DNA of 64,000 nt from Oligoflexus sp. (GTDB lineage: Bacteria; Bdellovibrionota_B; Oligoflexia; Oligoflexales; Oligoflexaceae): positions 1 through 64,000 of the forward strand of contig NZ_DASTAT010000061.1 of assembly GCF_035712445.1 (NCBI RefSeq). The letters are read 5' to 3'. The notes beneath the pieces were generated by a model. The model did no database searches, was not told where the DNA came from, and saw only the letters and a list, made by a program, of their open reading frames with translations. This document shows positions 1 to 9,013 of the stretch, one piece after another (positions within the stretch are counted from its first letter, which is position 1; each line of letters begins with the position of its first letter). A program made the position numbers and the translations under genes.

Positions 1-1
1 G

Positions 2-1813
2 GAATTGCGTGGCGATTGGCGCTTCATCCCGGGGGACTTCGTCGGCGGTCAGGACAAGGAACGCTGGGAAAAATCAGAGTTCCTGGACCTGCCCGGAACC
101 TGGGCCATTCAGTATCAAGGCCAGGGCATCGTCTCGATGCGGGCTGATCTTGATGTGCGGCCGTCCGATCATTGGGGGCTTTTCTTAAAGGATGCGCCCA
201 GTGCCATCGAGGTCTGGATCAACGGCGAACGCCTCGGCGGTTCCGGTACGGTGGGTCGCGACGTCCAGTCGATGGTCCCCTCGCGCAAGCCTGTTCATAT
301 CAAGCTGCCGCGTGCCGAGCATTATGAAATCATCATTCATATGTCGAACTTCAAGCATTCACGTGGCGGCATCTATTTTCCCGTGACCTTTGCGCAGTAT
401 GAAGCCTATGATTACAGCCTTCGGCTCCGACAGATCATGGAAGCCGGTTTCGCGGCCTCCATCCTGGTGATTGGCCTTTATCACGCCTTCCTCTATTTCA
501 TCCGCCGCGAGACTATGACCATCATCTTCGCCCTTTGCTGCATAGCCGTGGCCCAACGCCTTGCCAGTTCCAATACCAGGATCTTCGATCTTTTCATGGA
601 TACCAGCTGGGATCTTTCCTATCGCCTGGAATACGGCAGCCTCTATGTGATCGCACCTATGATGGAAGCCTTCATCGGGATGCTCTTTCCCATGGACTAT
701 CCCAAAAAACTGATACCCTGGCGCGTGGCCTGGTATCTCGGGATTATCAGCACCCTGCTCTTCCCCATAGCCGTCATCACCGACAGCCTTTGGTTTGCGC
801 ATGCCGGTCATCTGACAGCGGCTTTGATCTGTACCTATACCGTTATCATGGCGACTCTGCGGCAGCGCGTCGGCATTCGCTGGATCAGCTTCGGCACCGC
901 CTGCATGATTATCTTCTCGTCGATTGATGTGCTCTATTCCTATCAGGATCAAACCGGAACCTATACCATCCACATAGGCTTTCTCCTCTTCATCCTCTTT
1001 CAGGCCGGGGCGATTGCGAAAAATTACGCCTCGATTCAAACGAGTCTCATGGAAGAGGAAGCCAAGCGGAAGCATAGCTACAGGCAGCTCGGCAAGGTGT
1101 TCTATCCGCATCAGCTCTTGATGATGGAAGGCGGGCGCAACCTGGAAGACACCATGCCCACCGGCCCGGGCAAGGGCTGCGTTCTTTGCTTTGATATCAT
1201 CGGCAGTTCGACCGTCAAGCACATCAACAAAAACCAGGTGATCAAAAAGTTCTTCACTCATTGCTATGAAGTCATGATGGAGAATTATTCAACCGCGAGC
1301 CTGAGCGCGAATGCCTATCGCATGAAGGAAATGGGCGATGGCTTCCTCTGCTCGATCGGCTATCCCTTCAAGGTTCCCGATGGCAGCAATGAAGCGGCGT
1401 TCGCCGTGCGCCTCGGCCTTCGTTTCATTGCGATCTTCGATGAGCACATCAAGGCCATGGATTATCCGCTGCCGATTCACTGCGCGGTCGGGATCGCCGG
1501 CGGGGATCTGGAAGGCTTTTATCCGGAAAGCGGAACCCGCGAATACGATCTTTATGGGCGCGCGGTCATCCTTTCGACCCGTTACGAGGGCATGCGGAAG
1601 CACCTCTTCAAAAACGGCCAGGTCGATGCCTCGGTTTTGATCGTGCAGGAGGAAATCTATCTGAGTCTGCCGACCGACCTGCGTCGACGCTTTATGGAAT
1701 TCGATCTGGTTCGCCACAATCTGAAGGTCCGCGACGATCCCTCCGCACGCGTGCTTTACTATGCGATGGTGACCAAGGAGCAGGATATCCTCTTTCCACA
1801 CACCGGAAGCTAA
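2..1813 (+). CDS. 7TM-DISM membrane-anchored class III nucleotide cyclase, 5' end cut by window edge
   Basis: The reading frame is open to the window edge. The TTG at position 5 lies inside the extracellular domain, because the residues GDWRF.PGDF match the LNGLWRFYPGAF region near residue 43 of the kinase at 12242-15088. Signal peptide and first ~40 residues are therefore missing. Visible order (numbered from position 5): DISM extracellular sandwich to ~135, seven membrane segments ~143-340, a short linker with YPHQ and LEDTMP, then a class III cyclase domain with metal aspartates in FDIIGSS (D398) and GDGF (D445). K441 and the D of EYDLYG fit ATP selectivity. The transition-state Asn of the usual VNxAxR motif is replaced (VILSTR), so activity may be reduced. 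Likely makes cAMP in response to a periplasmic or carbohydrate-like ligand. Paralogue: 47237-49177. Confidence 0.85.
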   Translation, partial: ELRGDWRFIPGDFVGGQDKERWEKSEFLDLPGTWAIQYQGQGIVSMRADLDVRPSDHWGLFLKDAPSAIEVWINGERLGGSGTVGRDVQSMVPSRKPVHIKLPRAEHYEIIIHMSNFKHSRGGIYFPVTFAQYEAYDYSLRLRQIMEAGFAASILVIGLYHAFLYFIRRETMTIIFALCCIAVAQRLASSNTRIFDLFMDTSWDLSYRLEYGSLYVIAPMMEAFIGMLFPMDYPKKLIPWRVAWYLGIISTLLFPIAVITDSLWFAHAGHLTAALICTYTVIMATLRQRVGIRWISFGTACMIIFSSIDVLYSYQDQTGTYTIHIGFLLFILFQAGAIAKNYASIQTSLMEEEAKRKHSYRQLGKVFYPHQLLMMEGGRNLEDTMPTGPGKGCVLCFDIIGSSTVKHINKNQVIKKFFTHCYEVMMENYSTASLSANAYRMKEMGDGFLCSIGYPFKVPDGSNEAAFAVRLGLRFIAIFDEHIKAMDYPLPIHCAVGIAGGDLEGFYPESGTREYDLYGRAVILSTRYEGMRKHLFKNGQVDASVLIVQEEIYLSLPTDLRRRFMEFDLVRHNLKVRDDPSARVLYYAMVTKEQDILFPHTGS

Positions 1814-1821
1814 AGCGTCTC

Positions 1822-1871
1822 CAGCACTGGCCGAGCGCGATCCTTCGTGCTAGGATCGCGCCGAAGTGCTG
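1822..1871. other. Intergenic stem-loop ahead of acetyltransferase gene
   Basis: A two-part hairpin fills the gap between the cyclase stop and the next ribosome binding site. The inner stem is 9 perfect pairs (1835-1843 with 1853-1861, 9-nt loop). The outer stem is 7 pairs (1822-1828 with 1865-1871). No U-run follows, so it is not a standard terminator. It ends directly at the AAAGGAAAC ribosome binding site, so it could affect translation of the acetyltransferase. Confidence 0.55.
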
Positions 1872-1884
1872 AAAGGAAACGCCG

Positions 1885-2379
1885 ATGAAGAATACCCGCA
1901 TACGTCCCATCCAGGCCCGAGACAACGCCGCCACCGCAGCCGTCATCCGTCAGGTCCTGACCGAATACGGTCTGAATCGCGAGGGCTTTGCCTTTGTCGA
2001 CACCGAACTCGATGCCCTTTTTGAAAATTATCGCGCGCCACGCGCTGCGTATTTCGTGGCGGAAGTGGCTGGTAAAATTGTGGGCGGGGCGGGCTTTGGA
2101 CCCTTGCTCGGCGGGGACGAGTCCACGGCCGAACTTAAAAAGATGTACCTGCTGCCCGAGGCCCGCGGTCTTGGGCTCGGCAAGGGTTTGATGGAAGCCC
2201 TTCTGCCTTTGGTTCAGGCTGGCGGTTACTCCCGCCTTTACCTGGAAACCATGCCCGAGATGAAGGATGCGATTCGCGTCTATGAAAAATACGGTTTCGA
2301 AGCGCTGGCAAAGCCCATGGGCAACACGGGCCATCACGGCTGCCAGGCGTTTTATGTGCGTTCGATCGGTTCCGCGTAA
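1885..2379 (+). CDS. GNAT-family N-acetyltransferase
   Basis: A 164-residue single-domain GNAT protein. The acetyl-CoA pyrophosphate loop is seen as ARGLGLGKGLM in the middle of the protein (the RxxGxG/A signature), preceded by the beta-4 strand KKMYLLPE, and followed by LYLETMPEMKDAIRVYEKYGF, the usual GNAT motif B region. Length is typical for a stand-alone member. The substrate is unknown. Start ATG follows AAAGGAAAC at a good distance. It shares its last 28 bases with the convergent trhO gene. Confidence 0.85.
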   Translation: MKNTRIRPIQARDNAATAAVIRQVLTEYGLNREGFAFVDTELDALFENYRAPRAAYFVAEVAGKIVGGAGFGPLLGGDESTAELKKMYLLPEARGLGLGKGLMEALLPLVQAGGYSRLYLETMPEMKDAIRVYEKYGFEALAKPMGNTGHHGCQAFYVRSIGSA

Positions 2380-3347
2380 TTCCCGGGAATGCGGGTGCGG
2401 CTCAGATAATGCATCGGGCCGAGTTTTTTCTCCCACTCATGCTGCACCTGCACGCGCTCTTCCTTCGGCTTATGCATAATGGTCTGGCATTCGCGGGAGC
2501 AGCAGCCCTCGAATTCCGTCGCGCAGCCGGGGCATTGGATGAAGAGCCGGTTGCAGCCTTCGAAGCGGCAGTTCACGTGGGTATCGCAGCTGCTTTCGCA
2601 CTGATGACAATGCGCGATCACATCCTCGGTCACACGTTCGCCCATGCGCTGGTCGAAGACGAAATTCTTGCCGACGAAACGTGAGGGCAGACCCTTCTCG
2701 CTGATCTGCCGGGCGTAATCAATGATGCCGCCGTGCAGCTGATTCACATCCTTGAAGCCGCGGAAACGGAAATAGGCGCTGGCCTTTTCACAGCGAATGC
2801 CGCCCGTGCAGTAGAGCAGGATTTTCTTATCCTCCTGTCCCTGCAGCTTGTCCAAAACTTCCGGCAGAGCGTCGCGGAAGGTATTGGCATCCGGCAGCAG
2901 CGCGCCTTGGAAATGACCCACTTCGCATTCGTAGTGATTGCGCAGATCGACCACCAGCGTTTCAGGCTGATCGAGCGCCTCATGAAAAGCTTCGGCATCC
3001 AGGTGACGCCCGACATTGGTGACATCAAAAGTGCCATCGGGCAAACCATCGGCCACCAGTTTTTTACGAACCTTGATTTTCAGTTTGGCGAAGGCCTCGC
3101 CTTTTTCTTCCAACGCGAACTTGAAAGGGATACCCGGAAACACCGACCAGACATGCTCGCAGAAGGCATCCTTGTTTTCCACCGGAACCGTGACCTGAGC
3201 ATTGATGCCCTCATGGGCCACATAGGTTCGACCCTTCACACCCAGCGGTTCCCACGCCGCGCGAAGATTCTGCATCATGGCCGCAGGATCCTCGATAAGC
3301 ACATAGCGGTAGAAGGAAAGCGTAATTTTTTCGGGGGTGTTGGTCAT
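2352..3347 (-). CDS. trhO: tRNA uridine(34) hydroxylase TrhO (rhodanese family, YceA)
   Basis: TrhO catalyses oxygen-dependent hydroxylation of U34 of certain tRNAs to ho5U (family knowledge). This 331-residue protein has the family layout: an N-terminal ferredoxin-like domain (SFYRYVLIEDP.. to ~100), a rhodanese domain ~120-230 with the active-site loop YCTGGIRCEKA, and a C-terminal cysteine-rich zinc-type region (CHQCESSCDTHVNC, CPGCATEFEGCCSREC). I chose the ATG at 3347 because GGAGG lies five bases upstream; the in-frame TTG at 3359 would put that Shine-Dalgarno inside the gene. It converges on and overlaps the acetyltransferase gene by 28 bases. Confidence 0.93.
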   Translation of the reverse strand: MTNTPEKITLSFYRYVLIEDPAAMMQNLRAAWEPLGVKGRTYVAHEGINAQVTVPVENKDAFCEHVWSVFPGIPFKFALEEKGEAFAKLKIKVRKKLVADGLPDGTFDVTNVGRHLDAEAFHEALDQPETLVVDLRNHYECEVGHFQGALLPDANTFRDALPEVLDKLQGQEDKKILLYCTGGIRCEKASAYFRFRGFKDVNQLHGGIIDYARQISEKGLPSRFVGKNFVFDQRMGERVTEDVIAHCHQCESSCDTHVNCRFEGCNRLFIQCPGCATEFEGCCSRECQTIMHKPKEERVQVQHEWEKKLGPMHYLSRTRIPGNYAEPIERT

Positions 3348-3476
3348 GATGTCCTCCAAACTGAAGCAAGGTCTTCGATCATGGGCTGATCTTTGTCAAG
3401 TGCTTAGATTCTATGACGACGTCCAACTGACAGGTTTTATGACAACGCCAGGACTCTGGCAGGGGTCACTCACAAT

Positions 3477-3491
3477 ATTTTACAGTAAAAT
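3477..3491. promoter_or_regulatory. Palindromic operator-like site upstream of protease gene
   Basis: Perfect 7-1-7 palindrome ATTTTAC-A-GTAAAAT in the 212-base gap between trhO and the divergent protease gene. It is followed by AT-rich sequence (3493-3512, CATATTAAGCATAATAAT) that could hold a -10 element for the protease. The regulator is unknown. Confidence 0.45.
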
Positions 3492-3559
3492 CAACATATT
3501 AAGCATAATAATCGGTGGAACCTCTCTTGCATTTTACCCGGCCAGAAGAGGTGCTGATC

Positions 3560-4660
3560 ATGTTGTTTCCGATGCCGCGCTCCATCCTGTTGATTCTGTT
3601 CTTTTGCAGTCTGGCGTGTCGCCCGCTTAAAAACAGCGTTTTACACGATATTTATTGGGAAGACAAATCCAGTCAAGCCAGCGGGAATTCACGCAGACAT
3701 GCGGCATCCGCCGAAGAAATTCTGTGGACCGTGCACGTGGCGGGTTGCTCGGGAATACTCTTGAATCCGCGTTATGTGCTAACCGCCGATCACTGTGAAA
3801 CCAAGGTCGGTGATCGACTGCGCACAGGCTGGTCCATCCTCACGCGCGGTACGCAGGATCTTGAAGTCAGCGCGGTGGCCGAAAGTTCCGAGGCACTGGA
3901 TTATCGACTGCTGGAAGTCAAGTGGCTGACGCCCGTGCCCAAAACCATACCCTATCCGCCACGCATAGCCACGCAGCTGGATGATGTATTTACCAGCGTC
4001 GACGAAGATCAGGGTGATGAGATCTTCACCGTGGGTTTTCCCGATGATCGCTCAGGAGTCTGGTCGGCGACCTATGCCGAAGGCCAGGCGAAGGCCATCA
4101 AAAATTCTCAGCTCTTCTTCAATGCCGGTGTGATCAATGGCAATTCGGGTGGTGGCGTTTTGAAGAAGGAAACGCATATGCTCGTGTCCCTGGCCAATGG
4201 CGGGCGCCACAGTCTGGGCCAGGCGGGTTGGGACAAGGCGGAGAAAGAAGATCCCTTGTCCTGGAATTATGGGATTGGCCTTTGGTCGATCTATCCGCAG
4301 TCGCCTCTATTGCAGAAACTTTTCCCGGCGGGTGTGAATGCGCTCTATGCCGAGACCCTGCAGCCCAAGACGAAAATTTATCTGGCGATCACCGGAACCG
4401 AGTCGAGCGCCAAGCTTTGGATCGCGGCCTCGTCGCAGACGAAAAGGGTTTTGCTCTGCAGCGGTCTTGTCAAAGATTGCAGCGAGGACAGCCAGGGCGT
4501 GCTGAAGCTTTCTTTGCAGAATGTGAATCAGGGCCGTGCGTTCTATCAGTCGCCGGCGGCTCCGGAGTCCCTTCCCGAGATGACTCTCGTGGCCTTGGAT
4601 CAGGAGGGCACGGTGATCGGTCAAAGACAGGTCGTGCTGGAAAAAGGAGAAGGCTCATGA
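3560..4660 (+). CDS. Trypsin-like serine protease, predicted lipoprotein
   Basis: 366 residues. The start ATG at 3560 is preferred over an upstream one at 3515 because it opens a lipoprotein signal peptide (MLFPMPRSILLILFFCSLAC) ending in a lipobox at the Cys, and AGAGG sits upstream. The S1 triad can be seen: His in VLTADHC, Asp in ALDYRLLEV, Ser in NGNSGGGV. The protease domain spans about residues 60-260. The ~100-residue C-terminal part is beta-rich and unassigned. Probably anchored in the outer membrane and secreted across the inner one. It is the first gene of a two-gene unit: its stop overlaps the ATG of the next small lipoprotein (ATGA). Substrate unknown. Confidence 0.82.
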   Translation: MLFPMPRSILLILFFCSLACRPLKNSVLHDIYWEDKSSQASGNSRRHAASAEEILWTVHVAGCSGILLNPRYVLTADHCETKVGDRLRTGWSILTRGTQDLEVSAVAESSEALDYRLLEVKWLTPVPKTIPYPPRIATQLDDVFTSVDEDQGDEIFTVGFPDDRSGVWSATYAEGQAKAIKNSQLFFNAGVINGNSGGGVLKKETHMLVSLANGGRHSLGQAGWDKAEKEDPLSWNYGIGLWSIYPQSPLLQKLFPAGVNALYAETLQPKTKIYLAITGTESSAKLWIAASSQTKRVLLCSGLVKDCSEDSQGVLKLSLQNVNQGRAFYQSPAAPESLPEMTLVALDQEGTVIGQRQVVLEKGEGS

Positions 4661-4833
4661 AGATGATGAAGCTCTTTCTTATGCTGCTGGTCCTGAGTTC
4701 CTGCGGCAAAACCTGGCGTTCGAAGGCTGAGCCCGATACAAAATCGGCGCCTAAAAAGGCGGGTCAGCTGGATCGTTGGTCGGGGCGTAGCGATTATATA
4801 GATACGGGTTGGCAGGTCAAAAGCCAGCCTTGA
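4657..4833 (+). CDS. Small lipoprotein (58 residues)
   Basis: A short gene whose ATG overlaps the stop of the protease gene (ATGA at 4657-4660), preceded by AAAAGGAGAAGG. The product begins MKMMKLFLMLLVLSSCGK, a complete lipoprotein signal peptide with lipobox LSSC. The mature part is about 40 residues, charged and without recognisable domain, ending WQVKSQP. Translational coupling suggests it works with the protease, perhaps as an inhibitor or chaperone; this is inference only. Confidence 0.75.
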   Translation: MKMMKLFLMLLVLSSCGKTWRSKAEPDTKSAPKKAGQLDRWSGRSDYIDTGWQVKSQP

Positions 4834-4893
4834 ACTTGCCTTCGCCCGAGGAAAGCACTAGATTGAGGGCTGATCTTTCCCTGGAGGACGGCC

Positions 4894-5490
4894 TTGAAAA
4901 GCATTCAGTATGAAACGCTGCACGGAAACGCGGCGGAAGCTTATATTGAAGACCTCGCGCGCCTGCGTATTCAGGTCTTTCGTGAGTTTCCCTATCTCTA
5001 TGACGGCACCACCGCCTATGAAGCCCGTTATCTTCAAACCTATTTCCAATGCCCCGATAGTCTCATCGTTTTAGCCCGCGATGCCGATCGCATCGTCGGC
5101 TGCGCCACGGCCATTCCACTTAAATTCGAGGAAGATGAATTCAAACAGCCCTTCCTCGCTCAGAAGATGCAGCCCGACGCTGTCATGTACTTTGGAGAGT
5201 CGGTGCTTTTGCCTGAATATCGTGGGCTTGGGGTCGGCAAAACTTTTCTTCACAAACGAATTTCCTATGCGCAAAGCTATCCCGGCATTCAGTGGGCGGC
5301 TTTCTGCGCCGTCCGTCGTGCTTCGGATGACCCGAGACGTCCTTCCCCATATCGTCCTCTGGATACGCTCTGGCAAAGTTTCGGCTTTCACGCCGCGCCC
5401 GGCATGCGCACGAGCTATCGTTGGAAGGAGATCGGCCAGTCCAAGGAAACGGATCAGGACATGCAGTTTTGGTTGCGGCCCATTCCCTAG
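4894..5490 (+). CDS. GNAT-family N-acetyltransferase
   Basis: 198 residues. The start is TTG, supported by CTGGAGG seven bases upstream; no ATG with a ribosome binding site is available nearby. The acetyl-CoA loop is YRGLGVGKTFLHKRI around residue 110, preceded by the strand YFGESVLLPE. The rest (IVGCATAIPLKFE early, then WQSFGFHAAPGMRTSYRWKEI) fits a GNAT acting on a small molecule or peptide end. Not related closely to the GNAT at 1885. Substrate unknown. Confidence 0.82.
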   Translation: MKSIQYETLHGNAAEAYIEDLARLRIQVFREFPYLYDGTTAYEARYLQTYFQCPDSLIVLARDADRIVGCATAIPLKFEEDEFKQPFLAQKMQPDAVMYFGESVLLPEYRGLGVGKTFLHKRISYAQSYPGIQWAAFCAVRRASDDPRRPSPYRPLDTLWQSFGFHAAPGMRTSYRWKEIGQSKETDQDMQFWLRPIP

Positions 5491-5572
5491 TCCCCGAACC
5501 CTGAACTGTTTGGACGAGCCCGCGGCTTTCAGCTAGGATGAAGTCTGGACCCGCGACAACAAAAGGGGATCT

Positions 5573-6046
5573 ATGGAATTTAGCAGTTCACTCGATTCAG
5601 TGTTCTGGTTGAAGGTGCTGATGTCCGTTGGCTGTGGCTTTATCTTCGGAATCGAACGTCAACTGCGTGGCAAGCCCGTCGGCATTCGAACCAGCTGCAT
5701 GATATGCCTGGGCACCATGGCTTTTATTCACCTCGGGCTGCTGCAGTCCAAGCAGGACGCCGACCATATTCGTCTGCTGGGACAGATTGTCACGGGCGTT
5801 GGTTTTCTAGGCGGTGGCGTGATCTTCACCCAGGGTGGCCTTGTTAATGGCGTCACCTCGGCCGCTGTGATCTGGCTGCTTACCGCCGTTGGCGCGGCCA
5901 TCGGCTTTGGCCATTTCGGTGTGCCCATTGCCCTGTCGCTCGTCGGCGTCGGCATCCTTTGGGGCGTGCAGGTCCTGGAGCGTGGCTTTCGTGGACTGCG
6001 TCGCGGCGTGCATTCAGTCCGCATTCAAAAAGATGTACAACCCTGA
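5573..6046 (+). CDS. MgtC/SapB family membrane protein
   Basis: 157 residues with about four membrane helices. The family signature is clear: GIERQLRGKPVGIRTSCMIC near the start and GVGFLGGGVIF in the middle. This is the short form, with only the N-terminal SapB domain and no C-terminal ACT-like domain as found in Salmonella MgtC. Family members modulate Mg2+ homeostasis or ATP synthase activity; the role here is inferred. ATG follows AAGGGGATCT. It is 11 bases ahead of the nitrilase-family gene and may be cotranscribed. Confidence 0.88.
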   Translation: MEFSSSLDSVFWLKVLMSVGCGFIFGIERQLRGKPVGIRTSCMICLGTMAFIHLGLLQSKQDADHIRLLGQIVTGVGFLGGGVIFTQGGLVNGVTSAAVIWLLTAVGAAIGFGHFGVPIALSLVGVGILWGVQVLERGFRGLRRGVHSVRIQKDVQP

Positions 6047-6057
6047 GGTTTCCCGTC

Positions 6058-6960
6058 ATGACCCAGACAACCAAAGCCGCCTCGCGCGTGCGCGTCGCTG
6101 CCGTCAACTATCGTCAGGAACGCCTGGCATCCTGGAATGCCTTCTCTGAAAAAATCGAGGAATGGACCCGGCTCGCGGCGGACTACCACTGCGACTTCAT
6201 CTGCTTCCCCGAGTTTCTGAGCCTTCAGCTTCTGACACTGGAAACCCGATTGCTGCGCGGTTCAGCGGCCATTGACCGGCTCGCGCACTATACCGAACCG
6301 CTGCTCGCCCTTTTCAAAAAGCTGGCCCACGATCAGCGCATCAACATCATCGGCGGCAGTCATCTGCAGCGCAATGCCGCGGGGCTTTGTGAAAACATCA
6401 CGCATGTCTTCACCCGTCAGGGCCAGCATTTCCAGCAAGGGAAAATCCATCCCACCCCAAGCGAGAGGATGGCCTGGGATGTTCACGGCAGTTCCAAGCT
6501 GCAGATGATCCCGACCGACTGCGGTCCCATCGCGGTCCTGATTTGCTACGACAGCGAATTCCCGGAACTCAGCCGCCATCTCATCGACCAGGGCGCGAAG
6601 ATGATCTTCGTTCCTTTCTGTACGGATGACCGCCAGGGCTACCTGCGCGTTCGTCTGTGTTCGCAGGCCCGGGCGATCGAAAATCAGTGCTATATGGTAC
6701 TGTCCGGTAACGTCGGCCTTCTGCCCGGCGTTTTCAATATGGATATTCAGTATGCCCAAAGCTGCATCCTGACTCCCTGCGATTTTGGATTCGCGCGTGA
6801 CGGCATCGCTGCGGAAGCCGAACCCAACTCCGAAGGCCTGATCATGGCCGAGCTTCGTCTGGACGATCTGGATCATGCGCGAGCCGCGGGCACGGTCCGT
6901 AATCTTGCGGATCGACGCCTCGATCTTTATCAGGTTCAGTGGAAGGATACGCAGCCTTAA
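6058..6960 (+). CDS. Carbon-nitrogen hydrolase (nitrilase superfamily amidase)
   Basis: 300 residues, the typical size. The catalytic triad is visible: Glu52 in CFPEF, Lys129 in GKIHPT, Cys163 in LICYDSEFPE. Members hydrolyse amides or nitriles; the substrate cannot be told from sequence. The start ATG at 6058 has GAGG upstream; the longer in-frame extension begins inside the mgtC-like gene and reads as non-coding. The spacing to the antiporter gene downstream is 22 bases, so the three genes from 5573 to 9013 could form one operon. Confidence 0.9.
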   Translation: MTQTTKAASRVRVAAVNYRQERLASWNAFSEKIEEWTRLAADYHCDFICFPEFLSLQLLTLETRLLRGSAAIDRLAHYTEPLLALFKKLAHDQRINIIGGSHLQRNAAGLCENITHVFTRQGQHFQQGKIHPTPSERMAWDVHGSSKLQMIPTDCGPIAVLICYDSEFPELSRHLIDQGAKMIFVPFCTDDRQGYLRVRLCSQARAIENQCYMVLSGNVGLLPGVFNMDIQYAQSCILTPCDFGFARDGIAAEAEPNSEGLIMAELRLDDLDHARAAGTVRNLADRRLDLYQVQWKDTQP

Positions 6961-6982
6961 GCCGGGAAAGCACAGACGCTCT

Positions 6983-9013
6983 ATGCATGGTTCATCGTTT
7001 CTTTTGGAACTTCTTATCCTGATTGGTTCGGCCACATTCGTGGCCACGGTGTTTCATGCTCTCAAACTTCCCACGATCATCGGCTTCATCGTCGCCGGCA
7101 TGATCATCGGCCCCTTCGGAATCGGCTGGGTCGGCTCCGTTCCCGGCGCCGAGACCCTCAGTGAAATCGGCATCATCTTCCTCATGTTCACCATCGGTCT
7201 CGAATTCTCTTTGAGCCAGCTGAAGGATCTCAAACGCCATTTCCTTGGACTCGGCGGCAGCCAGGTGCTGGTCACTCTGAGCCTGACCGCCGTCCTCTGT
7301 CATCTCGCTTTCGATACGAGCTGGATGCAGAGTTTTTTCATCGGCTGCCTTGTCAGCCTCAGTTCCACCGCCATCATCATGAAGCTCCTTCAGGACAGCC
7401 GCGAATCCGCATCACCGCACGGCAATGCTATCGTCGGCGTCCTCCTTTTCCAGGATCTCGCCGTGATCCCGATGATGATGCTGCTGTCCCTGGTCGGGCT
7501 CGCCGGCAAGTTTGATGAAGCCACCGTCTGGGACCTCAAACTCCTCCTGAAACTTCTTGGTGCCGGTGTCTTTTTATTCTTCGCCGGGCATTATCTTATT
7601 CCCAAAGCGCTGCACCGCGTGGCCAAAACCGGCAGCCGCGAACTCTTTTTTTTCGCGGTCCTGCTGCTCTGCCTCGGCATCTCGTATTTGATGCAGCAGG
7701 TGGGACTGTCGCTGTCTTTCGGGGCCTTTCTTGCCGGTCTTTTGATCGCCGAATCCCCCTATGGGCGGCAGGCGATGAGCGATATCCTCCCGCTTCGGGA
7801 TAATTTTCTCGGCCTCTTCTTCGCCTCGGTGGGGATGCTCGTCAACACCCGCTTCGTCCTTTCTCACATCGGCACCGTCCTGTCCTGGGTCTTGGCGCTG
7901 GCCTTCATAAAAATCGTCGTGACCTATGTCGTCGCTCGCGCCTGGCGCTATACGCATAGCGTCGCCATCATCGTCGCGCTCAGTATCTTTCAGATCGGCG
8001 AGTTCAGTTTCGTCCTGGCAAAAATGGGGCATGACTATGGGCTGATGGATAATGAAGGGCTGCAGTATTTCTTTGCCGTTACCGTTCTGACCTTGATTCT
8101 AAGCCCCTTCCTTTTCAAATGGGCTCCTATCTGGGCTCTTGCGCGCTCCGATGGCGAGAAGGGGGAAACGCCCGCGGAGACCCCCACGGCCCCAGGTTCC
8201 CCCAATAAAGAGGGTCATGCCATCATCGTAGGCTTTGGCGTCGCCGGACAGAACCTGGGTCGCGCCTTCAAGGGTCTTGGCATTCCCTATAAGGTGATCG
8301 ATCAGAATTACAATAACGTGCTACTGCAGAAAAAAAATGGCGAGGACATGCTCTACGGCGACGCCTCACGCGTGGAAATTCTGGAGCATGCCGGTATCCA
8401 TGAAGCCCGTCTTCTGATCATCGCCGTATCGGGAGCCGCCATGACCAAAGCGGTTTTGGACGCGGCCCATCGCATTCGAAAGGACATCACGGTGATCGCC
8501 CGGGTGCTCTATTCCCGTGACGTATCGATTATGGAACCCGGCCCGCAGACCACCCTTGTGGTCGCCGAGAACGAAACCACGATCGAACTCCTCGCCCGCT
8601 CGCTCATCAGTTTTGGAATCGCGGAAGAGGAAATCTATAACTTCATGGCCGAAGCCCGCCGCAACATGCACAACACGCATTCCGGGCTCTCCGATTTCCT
8701 GCGCACCTCCCTCGATCATTCCACCTGGCAGATGCTGAGCGCCCTGCATTCGGTGCAGCTTCGCCCCGACTCCTTCGCGGTCGGCCGTTCCCTGGATCAA
8801 CTCATGCTGCGTACGCATACCGGAGCCACAGTCGTGACAGTCTATCGCGACAGGGAAGGTTCCCTCCTGCCTCAGGCGGGCATGAGCCTTGTGGCCGGAG
8901 ATATCCTGCATATGGCGGGGGATCGGGAAAGTCTGCGGAAAGCCAGTCAGCTGCTCCTCAAAGGAGAGGGCCTCGTGTCCCATCCTTCGACTGCCACTGC
9001 AGTTCCAGGATAA
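6983..9013 (+). CDS. CPA2-family cation:proton antiporter (KefB/KefC-like) with RCK domains
   Basis: 676 residues. An N-terminal Na+/H+ exchanger-type membrane domain of about 12 helices spans ~5-390. A Rossmann TrkA-N domain starts at AIIVGFGVAGQNLGRAF (~410), and a TrkA-C domain sits at the end (LRPDSFAVGRSL..LVAGDILHMAGD). This is the arrangement of glutathione-gated or nucleotide-gated K+/H+ exchangers such as KefB, KefC and YbaL; YbaL-like length fits. Ion and ligand are not determinable. The ATG at 6983 begins MHGSSFLLELLILIG, directly before the first helix. The last 56 bases overlap the convergent kinase gene. Confidence 0.88.
   Translation: MHGSSFLLELLILIGSATFVATVFHALKLPTIIGFIVAGMIIGPFGIGWVGSVPGAETLSEIGIIFLMFTIGLEFSLSQLKDLKRHFLGLGGSQVLVTLSLTAVLCHLAFDTSWMQSFFIGCLVSLSSTAIIMKLLQDSRESASPHGNAIVGVLLFQDLAVIPMMMLLSLVGLAGKFDEATVWDLKLLLKLLGAGVFLFFAGHYLIPKALHRVAKTGSRELFFFAVLLLCLGISYLMQQVGLSLSFGAFLAGLLIAESPYGRQAMSDILPLRDNFLGLFFASVGMLVNTRFVLSHIGTVLSWVLALAFIKIVVTYVVARAWRYTHSVAIIVALSIFQIGEFSFVLAKMGHDYGLMDNEGLQYFFAVTVLTLILSPFLFKWAPIWALARSDGEKGETPAETPTAPGSPNKEGHAIIVGFGVAGQNLGRAFKGLGIPYKVIDQNYNNVLLQKKNGEDMLYGDASRVEILEHAGIHEARLLIIAVSGAAMTKAVLDAAHRIRKDITVIARVLYSRDVSIMEPGPQTTLVVAENETTIELLARSLISFGIAEEEIYNFMAEARRNMHNTHSGLSDFLRTSLDHSTWQMLSALHSVQLRPDSFAVGRSLDQLMLRTHTGATVVTVYRDREGSLLPQAGMSLVAGDILHMAGDRESLRKASQLLLKGEGLVSHPSTATAVPG

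Noticed and set aside
359..1261. 300-codon minus-strand frame within the first cyclase
   Set aside because: Shadow frame: the plus-strand product has membrane and cyclase motifs.
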